DNA from: Croceivirga sp.
GTDB taxonomy: Bacteria > Bacteroidota > Bacteroidia > Flavobacteriales > Flavobacteriaceae
Length of the DNA: 64,000 nt
Assembly (NCBI GenBank): GCA_028284285.1
Contig: JANQSA010000002.1
Coordinates: 35,086 to 99,085 of the forward strand
Reading direction: 5' to 3'
A program made the position numbers and the translations under genes. The notes beneath the pieces are model-generated. The model did not search any database and was not told the origin of the DNA. It was given only the letters and a program-made list of their open reading frames with translations. This document shows positions 56,394 to 64,000 of the stretch, in pieces; the stretch's first letter is position 1, and every line of letters starts with the position of its first letter.

Positions 56394-56493
56394 ATACAAA
56401 ACCTGACTTTGGCGCTTAACACCTTTCAGAGTAATTCTGTTTAATTACCGTAAAAGTTTAGATTTTTAGATATTTGCTCTTCAAAATCCAATC

Positions 56494-57183
56494 ATGAAAA
56501 CCGTTATTCCCACACTTTCTTTATTGTTCTTCCTGTTTTCCTGCGCTAAAAAGTCCGAAGATGCAATGCAAGTTTCCGGGAATATTGAGGGGCTTAAAAA
56601 AGGGGTGCTTTTTTTGCAAAAAATTCAAGACTCCACGCTTATTACTATTGATTCTATTGAGATTAGAGGTGATGGTATGTTTTCTTTTGAACATACAGTG
56701 GAACAACCGGATTTGTTTTACCTATATCTGGAGAAGGCAGATAACAATGATATCAATGACCGCATTGCTTTCTTTGGAGAAGCAGGTGAAGTAACCATAA
56801 CTTCAACCTGGGATCAATTTGAGTCCAAGGCAAGGATAAGCGGATCTGAAAGCCATGAGGAATACGCGGGATATCTGCAAATGATGTCAGAGTTTAATAA
56901 ACGCGACCTGGAATTGGCACAGGCGGCCTTTTCCGAAACCGATCCGGCAAAAGTAGATTCTATAGAACAGTTGGCAGAACGCAATTATGTGAACCGTTTT
57001 CGCTACCTGCTCAATTTTGGGTTAACCAATCCTGATTCTTACGTAACCCCCTATGTGACCTTGAAAGATGGTACAGACGCTAATCCTCTGTATTTGGATT
57101 CTATCTATGGAAAATTGTCGGAAGAGGTGGCCAACTCCAAATATGGAAAAGCCCTGGATAACTTCATAAACACCTTAGAATAA
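56494..57183 (+). CDS. DUF4369 lipoprotein without thioredoxin domain
   Basis: 229 residues with a lipobox (LLFFLFSCAKKS). DUF4369 beta-domain at residues 25-115 (MQVSGNIEGLKKGVLFLQKI ... SEGMFSFEHTVEQPDLFYLYLE-like strands) and a helical C-terminal third. DUF4369 usually precedes an AhpC/TSA-thioredoxin domain in one protein; here none follows, so it is the N-terminal half only by family norms. Function unknown. Confidence 0.85.
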   Translation: MKTVIPTLSLLFFLFSCAKKSEDAMQVSGNIEGLKKGVLFLQKIQDSTLITIDSIEIRGDGMFSFEHTVEQPDLFYLYLEKADNNDINDRIAFFGEAGEVTITSTWDQFESKARISGSESHEEYAGYLQMMSEFNKRDLELAQAAFSETDPAKVDSIEQLAERNYVNRFRYLLNFGLTNPDSYVTPYVTLKDGTDANPLYLDSIYGKLSEEVANSKYGKALDNFINTLE

Positions 57184-57188
57184 AAAGG

Positions 57189-57461
57189 TTACTCCCCTAG
57201 ATTATTCAGGTCATTTACCAAAGCGGTTGCTTTTTCCTCTAATGATTCCCGAATAGCCTTAAAATGGGTTCTTTTGTCCTCTATCTCTTTCTGGTGTACT
57301 TTATTCATTAACTCATCAAAAGCAGCAATGGATTTATCTATAATCACGGAACCCTCATTGGAGTTAGTGTTATCTGTTGCGGCTTCCCATTGATACACTG
57401 CTTCAATAATGTCTCCTAAAACAAAATTGATATCTTTTTTTAAGTCACGAATACTGGCCAT
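57189..57461 (-). CDS. Conserved hypothetical helical protein (90 aa)
   Basis: 90 residues, almost all helical, coiled-coil-like (IAAFDELMNKVHQKEIEDKRTHFKAIRESLEEKATALVNDLN is the second half). No signal or motif. Small gene between the DUF4369 gene (convergent, 5 bp apart) and manA. Family not recognised by name but typical of flavobacterial cores. Confidence 0.72.
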   Translation of the reverse strand: MASIRDLKKDINFVLGDIIEAVYQWEAATDNTNSNEGSVIIDKSIAAFDELMNKVHQKEIEDKRTHFKAIRESLEEKATALVNDLNNLGE

Positions 57462-57487
57462 AATTTCAATTTTATCTAAAATTACAA

Positions 57488-58453
57488 TTAAATGGTTACT
57501 TCCAAGATTTTTGCCCCCGGGGTATCAATGGTTATCATAGTGCTTGCGGCAGCTACCAAAACAGTTTCTCCCTTTTTCAAGGCAGTCGTTCCCCAATCAT
57601 TGGTCAACTGGGCCTCCCCTTCTACACAGATATAGATGGTAAAACAGTCCCTGTCGGAAATATCCAGATCGAACTTCGTCTTAAGGTGTAAAAAGCTGGT
57701 TTTAAAATAGGGGCAATCCACCATGGGATTTACAGTACCTTCGGAATGGGAATAGGGTACTCTAAAATCCTCTTTTCTTTCATAATCAATAGCATCCAGA
57801 GCTAAATCAGTATGTAATTCCCTTAAATTGCCACTACTATCCTTTCTGTTAAAGTCGAAAACCCGATAGGTAATGTCCGAGGTTTGCTGGATCTCTGCCA
57901 GTAATACTCCAGCGCCAATGGCATGGACTTTTCCGGTATTAATAAAAAAAGTATCCCCTGCTTTGACCGTTTCAAAATTCAATAATTCCAGGAGCGTATC
58001 ATTCGCCAAACTCGCTTTGTATTCCTCTTTATTCACATTTTTATTGAACCCCACGATCAGGTTGGCACCGGGATCTGCATCCATTATGTACCACATTTCG
58101 GTTTTACCAAAAGAGTTGTGTCGTTCCTTTGCCAATTCATCATCCGGGTGTAATTGAATGGACAGGTCTTTCTTCGCATCAATGAATTTTACAAGAATGG
58201 GGAATTCCAATCCAAAACGTTCAACTACACTTTCTCCCAATATTGCTGTGTTGTATTCCTCAATCAAAAGTTTTAAAGGTTTCCCCTTCAATGGCCCGTT
58301 AGCCACTATGGAAACGTTTTCCGGAACGCCTGAAAGTTCCCAACTCTCCCCAGTACTTTCGGTATCACTCGGCTTGTTAAATAATTCTTTGAGTTTATTC
58401 CCACCCCAAAGACGGTCTTTCATGATGGGAACAAATTTTAAGGGATACAACAT
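57488..58453 (-). CDS. manA: Mannose-6-phosphate isomerase, class I
   Basis: 321 residues. Zn site motifs: LSIQLHPDDELAKERHN (near residue 95), FGKTEMWYIMDADPGANL (near 115) and NTGKVHAIGAG (near 170). Interconverts mannose-6-P and fructose-6-P. Type I PMI, short form of Bacteroidota. Eight to twelve bases after queD. Confidence 0.95.
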   Translation of the reverse strand: MLYPLKFVPIMKDRLWGGNKLKELFNKPSDTESTGESWELSGVPENVSIVANGPLKGKPLKLLIEEYNTAILGESVVERFGLEFPILVKFIDAKKDLSIQLHPDDELAKERHNSFGKTEMWYIMDADPGANLIVGFNKNVNKEEYKASLANDTLLELLNFETVKAGDTFFINTGKVHAIGAGVLLAEIQQTSDITYRVFDFNRKDSSGNLRELHTDLALDAIDYERKEDFRVPYSHSEGTVNPMVDCPYFKTSFLHLKTKFDLDISDRDCFTIYICVEGEAQLTNDWGTTALKKGETVLVAAASTMITIDTPGAKILEVTI

Positions 58454-58465
58454 AGGATAGCCAAA

Positions 58466-58873
58466 TTAACCGGAATAGGTAACGAAGTTTCTCGGGGTTT
58501 CGTACAACACGATCTCCAATTCTTTGGAAGGATCAATATGGGGTCTTAGCTTGTTAAAAATTACCACGGCTATATTTTCCGCAGTAGGGTTCAAAGCCTT
58601 AAATTCCGGTACTTCTACATTAAGATTTTTATGATCCAGGGCATCTTCTACCTCTGCTTTTATCAAATCCTTGAGTTGTTTCATGTCCATCACATAACCG
58701 GTTTCCGGATCTATTTTACCGGTAACACTTACAATAAGGTCATAATTATGACCGTGAAACCTGGGATTGTTGCATTTACCAAAAACGGCATCGTTCTTTT
58801 CAAAACTCCAATCGGGTCTGTACAACCTATGGGCAGCATTGAAATGTGCCTTTCTACTCACTTTAACTTTCAT
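58466..58873 (-). CDS. queD: 6-carboxytetrahydropterin synthase
   Basis: 135 residues from ATG 58873 (MKVKVSRKAHFNAAHRLYRP). Zn ligands in AHFNAAHRL and FHGHNYDL, catalytic Cys in FGKCNNPRF near residue 37. Makes a queuosine precursor. Starts inside the idi reading frame (11 bp overlap), so translation is coupled. Confidence 0.95.
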   Translation of the reverse strand: MKVKVSRKAHFNAAHRLYRPDWSFEKNDAVFGKCNNPRFHGHNYDLIVSVTGKIDPETGYVMDMKQLKDLIKAEVEDALDHKNLNVEVPEFKALNPTAENIAVVIFNKLRPHIDPSKELEIVLYETPRNFVTYSG

Positions 58874-59396
58874 CTTCAATATGTTCTAAGAGGTAATTGT
58901 AAAACTTATCAAATATAATCTTGAACCATGCTGTATACGACTGGGGATTGTTGGCAATATCCTGTTTGATCATCCGTGGAGACATCCATTTCCAATTAGC
59001 TACTTCCTCCGGATTGATAGTGGGCGCATCGTTGAATTTTCCGATCATCACATGATCATATTCATGCTCTGTTAAACCATTATCAAATGATGCTTTGTAA
59101 ACAAAAGAAAAAACTTCCTGTAGTTCGGTTTCAAACCCCATTTCCTCGAGCAAACGCCGTTTGCCCGCCGCTATGTTCGTTTCCCCTTCTCGTTGATGGC
59201 TACAGCAGGTATTGGTCCAAAGTAAGGGAGAATGGTATTTTTTAGCCGCTCTTTGTTGCAACATAATTTCGCCTTTATCATTCATGATAAAAACGGAAAA
59301 AGCCCGGTGCAGAACGGCCTTTTCATGCGCTTCCATTTTAGGCATAAGCCCAATTTGCTGGTTATTTTCATCAACCAGAATTACCTTTTCTTCCAT
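58863..59396 (-). CDS. idi: Isopentenyl-diphosphate delta-isomerase, type I
   Basis: 177 residues from ATG 59396 (MEEKVILVDENNQQIG). NUDIX-like fold with catalytic Cys in LWTNTCCSHQREGE (near residue 66) and the Glu site in GLTEHEYDHVMIG; Nudix box GKRRLLEEMGFE. Interconverts IPP and DMAPP and so supplies the isoprenoids used by the crt genes at the other end of the window. An ATG 17 codons upstream (59447) would add a Cys-containing non-family extension and is rejected. Confidence 0.94.
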   Translation of the reverse strand: MEEKVILVDENNQQIGLMPKMEAHEKAVLHRAFSVFIMNDKGEIMLQQRAAKKYHSPLLWTNTCCSHQREGETNIAAGKRRLLEEMGFETELQEVFSFVYKASFDNGLTEHEYDHVMIGKFNDAPTINPEEVANWKWMSPRMIKQDIANNPQSYTAWFKIIFDKFYNYLLEHIEDES

Positions 59397-59466
59397 ACTA
59401 CAAAAATAACCCCTTTCGGTGAAAATGTGAGTATTCCCGAATTTCAACAGGACAAGACCTAAGGCA

Positions 59467-60420
59467 TCAAAAGAATCGGGGAGATTTTAGGTTCCCCACG
59501 GTTCGTATAAAATCGTATCGAAGAATGATCTCAAAGGAACCATCATTAAATGTGGTGGCTCCAAGGTCAGTGATTTCACGATCGTAGGCGAGGCCGATAA
59601 AAAACTCATTGGAAATTTGAAACCCAAACATCCCACTAAAGGCAGCATCCCAACGATACGCCACTCCTCCGATAAATCGCTCATTAAACATGAAGTTCGC
59701 GGATAAGTCTACCTGTAAGGGTGCGCCCTGGACCGCTTTGGTGAGCAAGGCAGGCTTAAATTTTAGAAAGGGATTCAAATCCCATACATAGCCGGTGATC
59801 AAATACCAATTCATTTGCTCTCTAGCAGTAGAAAGTGAAGATTCTTGAAAATGTTCGGTTTCCAAAATCCGGGGTACGGAAAGGCCGGCGTAAAAGCGAT
59901 TGGTATGATAGTATACCCCTGCTCCCACATTGGGAGAAAACCGATTGTCTATATCTTGCTGCAAAGTAAGGTCAATCCCTTGTGTTACATCCTGGTCCAA
60001 TTCCGAAAACTGTATATCCAACAAATGAGCGCTCGCTTTTAAACCAAAGCTTAATCTGGCTTCCCGACTTGTTTGTATGGTATACGAAAAATCCAAATCA
60101 AAATTGGTTTCCGAAGTAGGACCTATGAGTTCATTTACAAAAGAAAGCCCTAATCCAACCCCCCGATAGCCTACCGGAGTGTGTAAGTTTAGGGTTTGCG
60201 TTTCAGGAGCGCCTTGTAACCCTACCCACTGGGCCCTATACAGGCCGGCGATACTCATATGCCCCCGGGAACCAGCATATGCCGGATTAACACTTACGGT
60301 ATTATACATATACTGGGTATACTGTGCATCCTGTTGTGCGTGTAATAGATTACAGCAGCATGCCATTATTAGTAATGCTACTTTCTGAACGATACTCCTC
60401 CTAATACAATCTTTTTTCAC
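59467..60420 (-). CDS. PorP/SprF-family type IX secretion membrane protein
   Basis: 317 residues: N-terminal signal (MKKDCIRRSIVQKVALLIMACCCNLLHAQ), then the family start QDAQYTQYMYNTVSVNPAYAGSRG and alternating beta-strands of an outer-membrane barrel (GGVAYRWDAAFSGMFGFQI). Such genes pair with a T9SS-secreted adhesin and help its export or surface retention. Immediately downstream of the adhesin gene, 11 bp apart. Confidence 0.93.
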   Translation of the reverse strand: MKKDCIRRSIVQKVALLIMACCCNLLHAQQDAQYTQYMYNTVSVNPAYAGSRGHMSIAGLYRAQWVGLQGAPETQTLNLHTPVGYRGVGLGLSFVNELIGPTSETNFDLDFSYTIQTSREARLSFGLKASAHLLDIQFSELDQDVTQGIDLTLQQDIDNRFSPNVGAGVYYHTNRFYAGLSVPRILETEHFQESSLSTAREQMNWYLITGYVWDLNPFLKFKPALLTKAVQGAPLQVDLSANFMFNERFIGGVAYRWDAAFSGMFGFQISNEFFIGLAYDREITDLGATTFNDGSFEIILRYDFIRTVGNLKSPRFF

Positions 60421-60431
60421 TACCTATTACT

Positions 60432-62450
60432 TTACCTGTTAATGTATATGTAACCTGATAATTGTTTCATATTGCCTGTAAGGTCTTCGTAATCAATAAT
60501 GTAGAAGTACGTTCCTACGGGCAATTTGTTGTCCTGGTCAACGGTAACTCTTCCCTGGGAAGTCCCGTCGAACACATTTCCTGAGGAGTTATAGGCGTTG
60601 GTCTTGAATACCAGTACGCCCCATCGGTTATAAATCTTAACAGTGTTGTTTGGAAAATTCTCTATGTTTTCAATTTTTAGCACATCATGTACCCCATCCC
60701 CATTAGGGGTCACCACGTTAAATACTTCAATTTCTTCCTCGGCTACTCCCAAATCAGGATCCAGGTAATTGGGTATTCCATCGCCATTCGAGTCATCATT
60801 AGAATAATCCCCGTCTCCGTTTAGATCTTCGTCCACCGTCTCTATTCCATCGTCATCGTCATCAAAATCTCGGTAATCTGCTTCTCCGTCATTATCCGTA
60901 TCTGGTAAATCTGAAGTTGGATCATCTATTTCATCATTGACATCGGCATCAATCTGTGTTTCCCCTTCATACGCATCATCCAAACCATCATTATCTTTAT
61001 CTGAGCCAATGAACACTACGTCCGGCACACCGTCCTGATCCCAGTCATGACCTTCAATAGTATCGGGAACCCCGTCATTATCGCTATCGTCGTCTACGTA
61101 ATCCGGAATGCCGTCGCCGTCTGTATCTTCAGGTAGTATTCCAATGTTCCCATTGTTTTCATACGCATCATCCAAACCGTTCCCGTTGGTATCCAGACCA
61201 GAAGGAGGAATGTAATCGACTGTAGTCTGTGCTTCAACATTATCCGGTATACCGTCATCATCACTATCTATATCCAGGTAATCCGGAATGCCGTCGCCGT
61301 CTGTATCGGTAGCATCCGTTGATGGGTCATTATCTCCATCGCCATTCAAATCCTCAAAGCTGTCAACAATGCCATCATCATCGCTATCCAGATCTACTCC
61401 CGGAGGATTAACAACTACCGTAACGGTTACAGTGCTACAGTTCCCGCTATTATCACAAATGGTATACTCAAAACTATCGGTTCCTGTAAAGCCGGTATTT
61501 GGAGTGTAGGTAACCGAATCATCAGATGGATCATTAGGTGTTCCATTGTCATTGATGGAAACCGTACCCTCCGACGGATTTGTTGTGGTTAACGTACCGG
61601 TGGCGGGCAGATCATTATCGTTTGCCAATATATCTATGTCTATAAAGGTATCCTGATCCGTAGCTGCAGTGTCATCAAAAGCATCTACAATGGGCAACAC
61701 ATCCACGGTAACCGTTGCATCGCTACAGTCTCCCAGGGAGTTGCATACGGTATAGACAAAAGTATCCGGGCCGTTGTAATCCGGGTCAGGGACATAGGTT
61801 ACTATATCATCCGTAGGATCATTAGGGGTGCCATTATTATCAATGGTCACTGTACCGTTGGCTGGATCTGTTGTGGTCAAATCTCCGGTAGAAGGTAAAT
61901 CCGAATCATTGTCAAAAATCGGAACGATAACGGAAGCGTCTTCATTGACTACAACCGTATCATTTACTAAAGTTCCTGATTGATCCAAACAAACCACAGT
62001 AAACCGAGGTAAGGCTGTCGAATTTCCCACTTTGGTTATGGTCGCTACATAACGTTCTACTGTTTGGGTAGCAGTAACCGTGGGACGCAATTGATCTCCG
62101 GAAAGCGGAGGGTTCCAGGTAACTGTTGCACTACCCTGTACATTTGCTGTGATGTCTAAGGTTACTTCGTTAGCCGGAGCATTACAAGGGGTTACTATAA
62201 AGTAACCGGTTGCATTGGAGCCACAAAGTGTGCCATCATAGGTGGCAAAATAGACCCCTGGCCGGGTGACTTCATAAAAGGAATTAGTCCCTAAAACGGT
62301 TGCCGTATCTGAAGCTTCAAACCATTGGAAGTTTGTTTCATCACCACTATTGGGTGCCTGTAATAAGAATTGCGCATTTAATGTTGAGACGCTTGCCCAA
62401 AGGACAAACAGTAAACATAATATTGCGCTATTTCGGAATTGCTTTTTCAA
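60432..62450 (-). CDS. T9SS type B secreted adhesin with calcium-binding repeats
   Basis: 672 residues. Signal peptide, then an Ig-like region, two cadherin-like repeats near residues 168-250 and 258-348 (both with a VNEDAS/TDQDTF opening and TPNDP-DD-VTY core), then about 220 residues of thrombospondin type 3-like Asp-rich calcium repeats ([19 protein letters not shown] pattern), and a gliding-motility-type C-terminal sorting domain ([19 protein letters not shown] ... [15 protein letters not shown]). Surface adhesin exported by T9SS. Confidence 0.9.
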   Translation of the reverse strand: MKKQFRNSAILCLLFVLWASVSTLNAQFLLQAPNSGDETNFQWFEASDTATVLGTNSFYEVTRPGVYFATYDGTLCGSNATGYFIVTPCNAPANEVTLDITANVQGSATVTWNPPLSGDQLRPTVTATQTVERYVATITKVGNSTALPRFTVVCLDQSGTLVNDTVVVNEDASVIVPIFDNDSDLPSTGDLTTTDPANGTVTIDNNGTPNDPTDDIVTYVPDPDYNGPDTFVYTVCNSLGDCSDATVTVDVLPIVDAFDDTAATDQDTFIDIDILANDNDLPATGTLTTTNPSEGTVSINDNGTPNDPSDDSVTYTPNTGFTGTDSFEYTICDNSGNCSTVTVTVVVNPPGVDLDSDDDGIVDSFEDLNGDGDNDPSTDATDTDGDGIPDYLDIDSDDDGIPDNVEAQTTVDYIPPSGLDTNGNGLDDAYENNGNIGILPEDTDGDGIPDYVDDDSDNDGVPDTIEGHDWDQDGVPDVVFIGSDKDNDGLDDAYEGETQIDADVNDEIDDPTSDLPDTDNDGEADYRDFDDDDDGIETVDEDLNGDGDYSNDDSNGDGIPNYLDPDLGVAEEEIEVFNVVTPNGDGVHDVLKIENIENFPNNTVKIYNRWGVLVFKTNAYNSSGNVFDGTSQGRVTVDQDNKLPVGTYFYIIDYEDLTGNMKQLSGYIYINR
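61098..61307. repeat. 30-bp perfect direct repeat in the calcium-repeat region
   Basis: Positions 61098-61127 and 61278-61307 are identical over 30 bases (first bases GTAATCCGGAATGCC), 180 bp apart. It is part of the adhesin's TSP3-like array and could promote copy-number change. Confidence 0.85.
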
Positions 62451-62478
62451 GATTTGGTATATCGCTTTTGTCCTGATC

Positions 62479-63129
62479 TTATCTGACTACAAACACCACA
62501 TTGATCAATGCATTATAATCAACAGGTTGATTAAATATTTGGTAGGATAAGTTACCGTCTGCGTCTATTGACATATTCTGTACAGCGGTTCCATTCCCAA
62601 ATACTGTTGGGTCCGCATAGGTCACGTAGTAGTACAATTCTGTTCTGGCGTAAATAGGGATATCCGGCGCTCCGGTACTGGAGACCGTAGGGTTATCAAA
62701 TTGATTGATATATTGCTGATACAGATCTATACTAAATATTCCATTGGTAGAAGCATCAATGGCAATTGAAGGTGGATAAAATACTCTACCTGCTTTTGAG
62801 GTAATTGGAGCAATGGCTTGAAGGGCCTGTTCCACAGTGGTTTCGTTGGTTGGAGAAGATGCACCCCCTTCATCCAGGTCAACCGCGGTTGCCAAATTCA
62901 CCTCTGAAGCATCTTGATCATCCGTTGTTCGTTGCCAAACGGTACCGGTGTAATAGTAAATCGCGTTGTTATCTGTATTGTAAAGACACTGGCCAACCGC
63001 TGCTCCGGTTATTCCATTCATCTCAACTGTAGTAGCGGTAGGTAGCCCCATCAATGCATTTGCATCGATCTGGGCTTTGGCTACTATCGCAGTAACTAAG
63101 AGTACTACTGTCAGAAATGCCTTTTTCAT
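62479..63129 (-). CDS. Secreted repeat protein related to the right-edge gene
   Basis: 216 residues with signal peptide ([20 protein letters not shown]). The middle has a [20 protein letters not shown] ... [13 protein letters not shown] module that matches the ADDQDATEVDLNTAVDVD ... ETTVQQAIEDIA module in the neighbouring gene. The C-terminus has an aromatic-rich beta region ([15 protein letters not shown]). No known enzyme domain. Probably a surface or extracellular structural protein. Confidence 0.8.
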   Translation of the reverse strand: MKKAFLTVVLLVTAIVAKAQIDANALMGLPTATTVEMNGITGAAVGQCLYNTDNNAIYYYTGTVWQRTTDDQDASEVNLATAVDLDEGGASSPTNETTVEQALQAIAPITSKAGRVFYPPSIAIDASTNGIFSIDLYQQYINQFDNPTVSSTGAPDIPIYARTELYYYVTYADPTVFGNGTAVQNMSIDADGNLSYQIFNQPVDYNALINVVFVVR

Positions 63130-63163
63130 CTTTCTTGATTTATATCTTTGGTTTAGTTATTGA

Positions 63164-64000
63164 TTAGTTAGGTAAAACGATCACCGTAAACATGAATTCC
63201 AGGTCAATATCATCCTTTTGAGTAGTACCGTTATCACTATCCCCTATATTGACCATGAAACCGGTTGTTAACTGGTTGTAGTAGGTTACTCCCGGGTCAT
63301 CATAGTTCTGACTGGTATTCCCTGGACAATCTCCCCCACAATCCAAAGTCACCAATTGAATGATATAGCTGGCATTGGGTAAGGCCGTATCAAATGTAAT
63401 TTGATAGTCTCCTTCATCAATACGGGTAACTGATGCACCGTAAAGGTTGGAGTTAGTGGCATCTACCCCTGGGGTGCCTACATATTCTATCGCAACCTTT
63501 CCGGTAGCATAAATAGTTGGTACCGCTAAGGCTGCCGCAATATCCTCTATGGCCTGCTGAACTGTCGTCTCATCGGTGCCATCACCATCCACGTCCACAG
63601 CTGTGTTTAAATCGACTTCCGTGGCATCCTGGTCATCTGCTGCAAAAAGACCATCGGCTACCACCGACAGGTTGTTCCCTGCTGCTGCACTTACCTCAGG
63701 GGCTACCTCAAAGTCCTCTCCCGTCTGGGTAACGGTAATACCTGAAGCGGCGGATACCGTCTCGTTAAGGGGCGACAGGTCCTCATTCACTGAGGTGGTG
63801 CCTTCATCTATCGTAAGTACGTTGGTCCCTGTGTTTAAGGAAACTCCTGTTATATCATCATCTGTAGCTGCGGTAATGTCTGCGTCCAGCTCCTCCAAAG
63901 CGGCCTGTACATCGGTACTGGTGATGTTACCCGCTGGGGTAACTCCTACCTCACCTGCCGCCTGGTCGTCTGCTGCAAAAAGACCGTCGGCTACCACTGA
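63164..64000 (-). CDS. Repetitive surface protein, 5' end beyond the window
   Basis: 278 codons visible, open at the right edge (the last three bases read TCA, Ser, in frame). Repeat units: SVVADGLFAADDQ occurs twice, at the window edge and near 63660; each is followed by a module ending in a QAALEEL or QQAIEDI helix motif. The C-terminal 130 residues are non-repetitive and beta-rich with a Cys pair (LDCGGDCPGN). Likely a large repeat adhesin. Start not seen. Confidence 0.82.
   Translation of the reverse strand, partial: SVVADGLFAADDQAAGEVGVTPAGNITSTDVQAALEELDADITAATDDDITGVSLNTGTNVLTIDEGTTSVNEDLSPLNETVSAASGITVTQTGEDFEVAPEVSAAAGNNLSVVADGLFAADDQDATEVDLNTAVDVDGDGTDETTVQQAIEDIAAALAVPTIYATGKVAIEYVGTPGVDATNSNLYGASVTRIDEGDYQITFDTALPNASYIIQLVTLDCGGDCPGNTSQNYDDPGVTYYNQLTTGFMVNIGDSDNGTTQKDDIDLEFMFTVIVLPN

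Overview
The window comes from a Gram-negative marine-type Bacteroidota, most likely a Flavobacteriaceae member. Evidence: a zeaxanthin/myxol-type carotenoid cluster with flavobacterial gene order, type IX secretion genes (PorP/SprF protein and a CHU-type C-terminal sorting domain), DUF4295 beside rpmG/rpmB, and promoters of the Bacteroidota form TTG-N~19-TAnnTTTG. Starts are often ATGA- or TAATG-coupled and Shine-Dalgarno sites are weak. I see no rRNA, tRNA, CRISPR array, insertion sequence or prophage.

Layout. 1-6552: carotenoid block. A + strand operon crtI(partial)-crtB-crtZ-crtD-cruF runs convergently (11 bp overlap) into a - strand operon of two TlpA/thioredoxin-like membrane proteins and a CrtA-type monooxygenase. 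6571-12241: aconitase, then a periplasmic folding operon (lipoprotein, SurA-like isomerase, MoxR ATPase). 12323-19062: two SRPBCC proteins, a beta-lactamase-fold hydrolase, a FAS1 protein divergent from an ECF sigma/RskA-type anti-sigma pair, and a Tat-exported Gfo/Idh/MocA protein with DoxX. 19252-30127: mostly - strand housekeeping genes (rimO, amidase, ftsY, DUF4295, rpmG, rpmB, cinA, Hpt, FAH, exonuclease, esterase, 2-oxoacid dehydrogenase E2, recR). 30203-40620: sodium symporter, CoA-binding protein, fabH, secreted S9 peptidase, aarF/tetR pair, htpG. 40856-47197: membrane proteins, a second ECF system with two matching divergent promoters, MOSC protein, AraC regulator next to alkB, DUF2805 protein. 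47370-49414: an AT-rich two-gene ATPase + DUF4276/TOPRIM-like pair, the best candidate for an anti-phage system. 49730-52824: SPFH operon with two paralogous membrane proteins, DUF4177, a hydrolase and an Arc-type ribbon-helix-helix protein. 52890-59396: DUF5916 outer-membrane protein, DUF819 transporter, DUF4369 lipoprotein, manA, queD, idi. 59467-64000: PorP/SprF, a type IX-secreted adhesin with cadherin-like and calcium-binding repeats, and two related repeat proteins, the last running off the right edge.

How genes work together: idi (59 kb) supplies isoprenoid precursor that the left-edge crt genes can turn into a monocyclic hydroxylated carotenoid, although crtE and crtY are not in the window. 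Two independent ECF modules each sit divergent to a likely envelope target. PorP/SprF plausibly serves export or surface attachment of the adjacent repeat adhesin.
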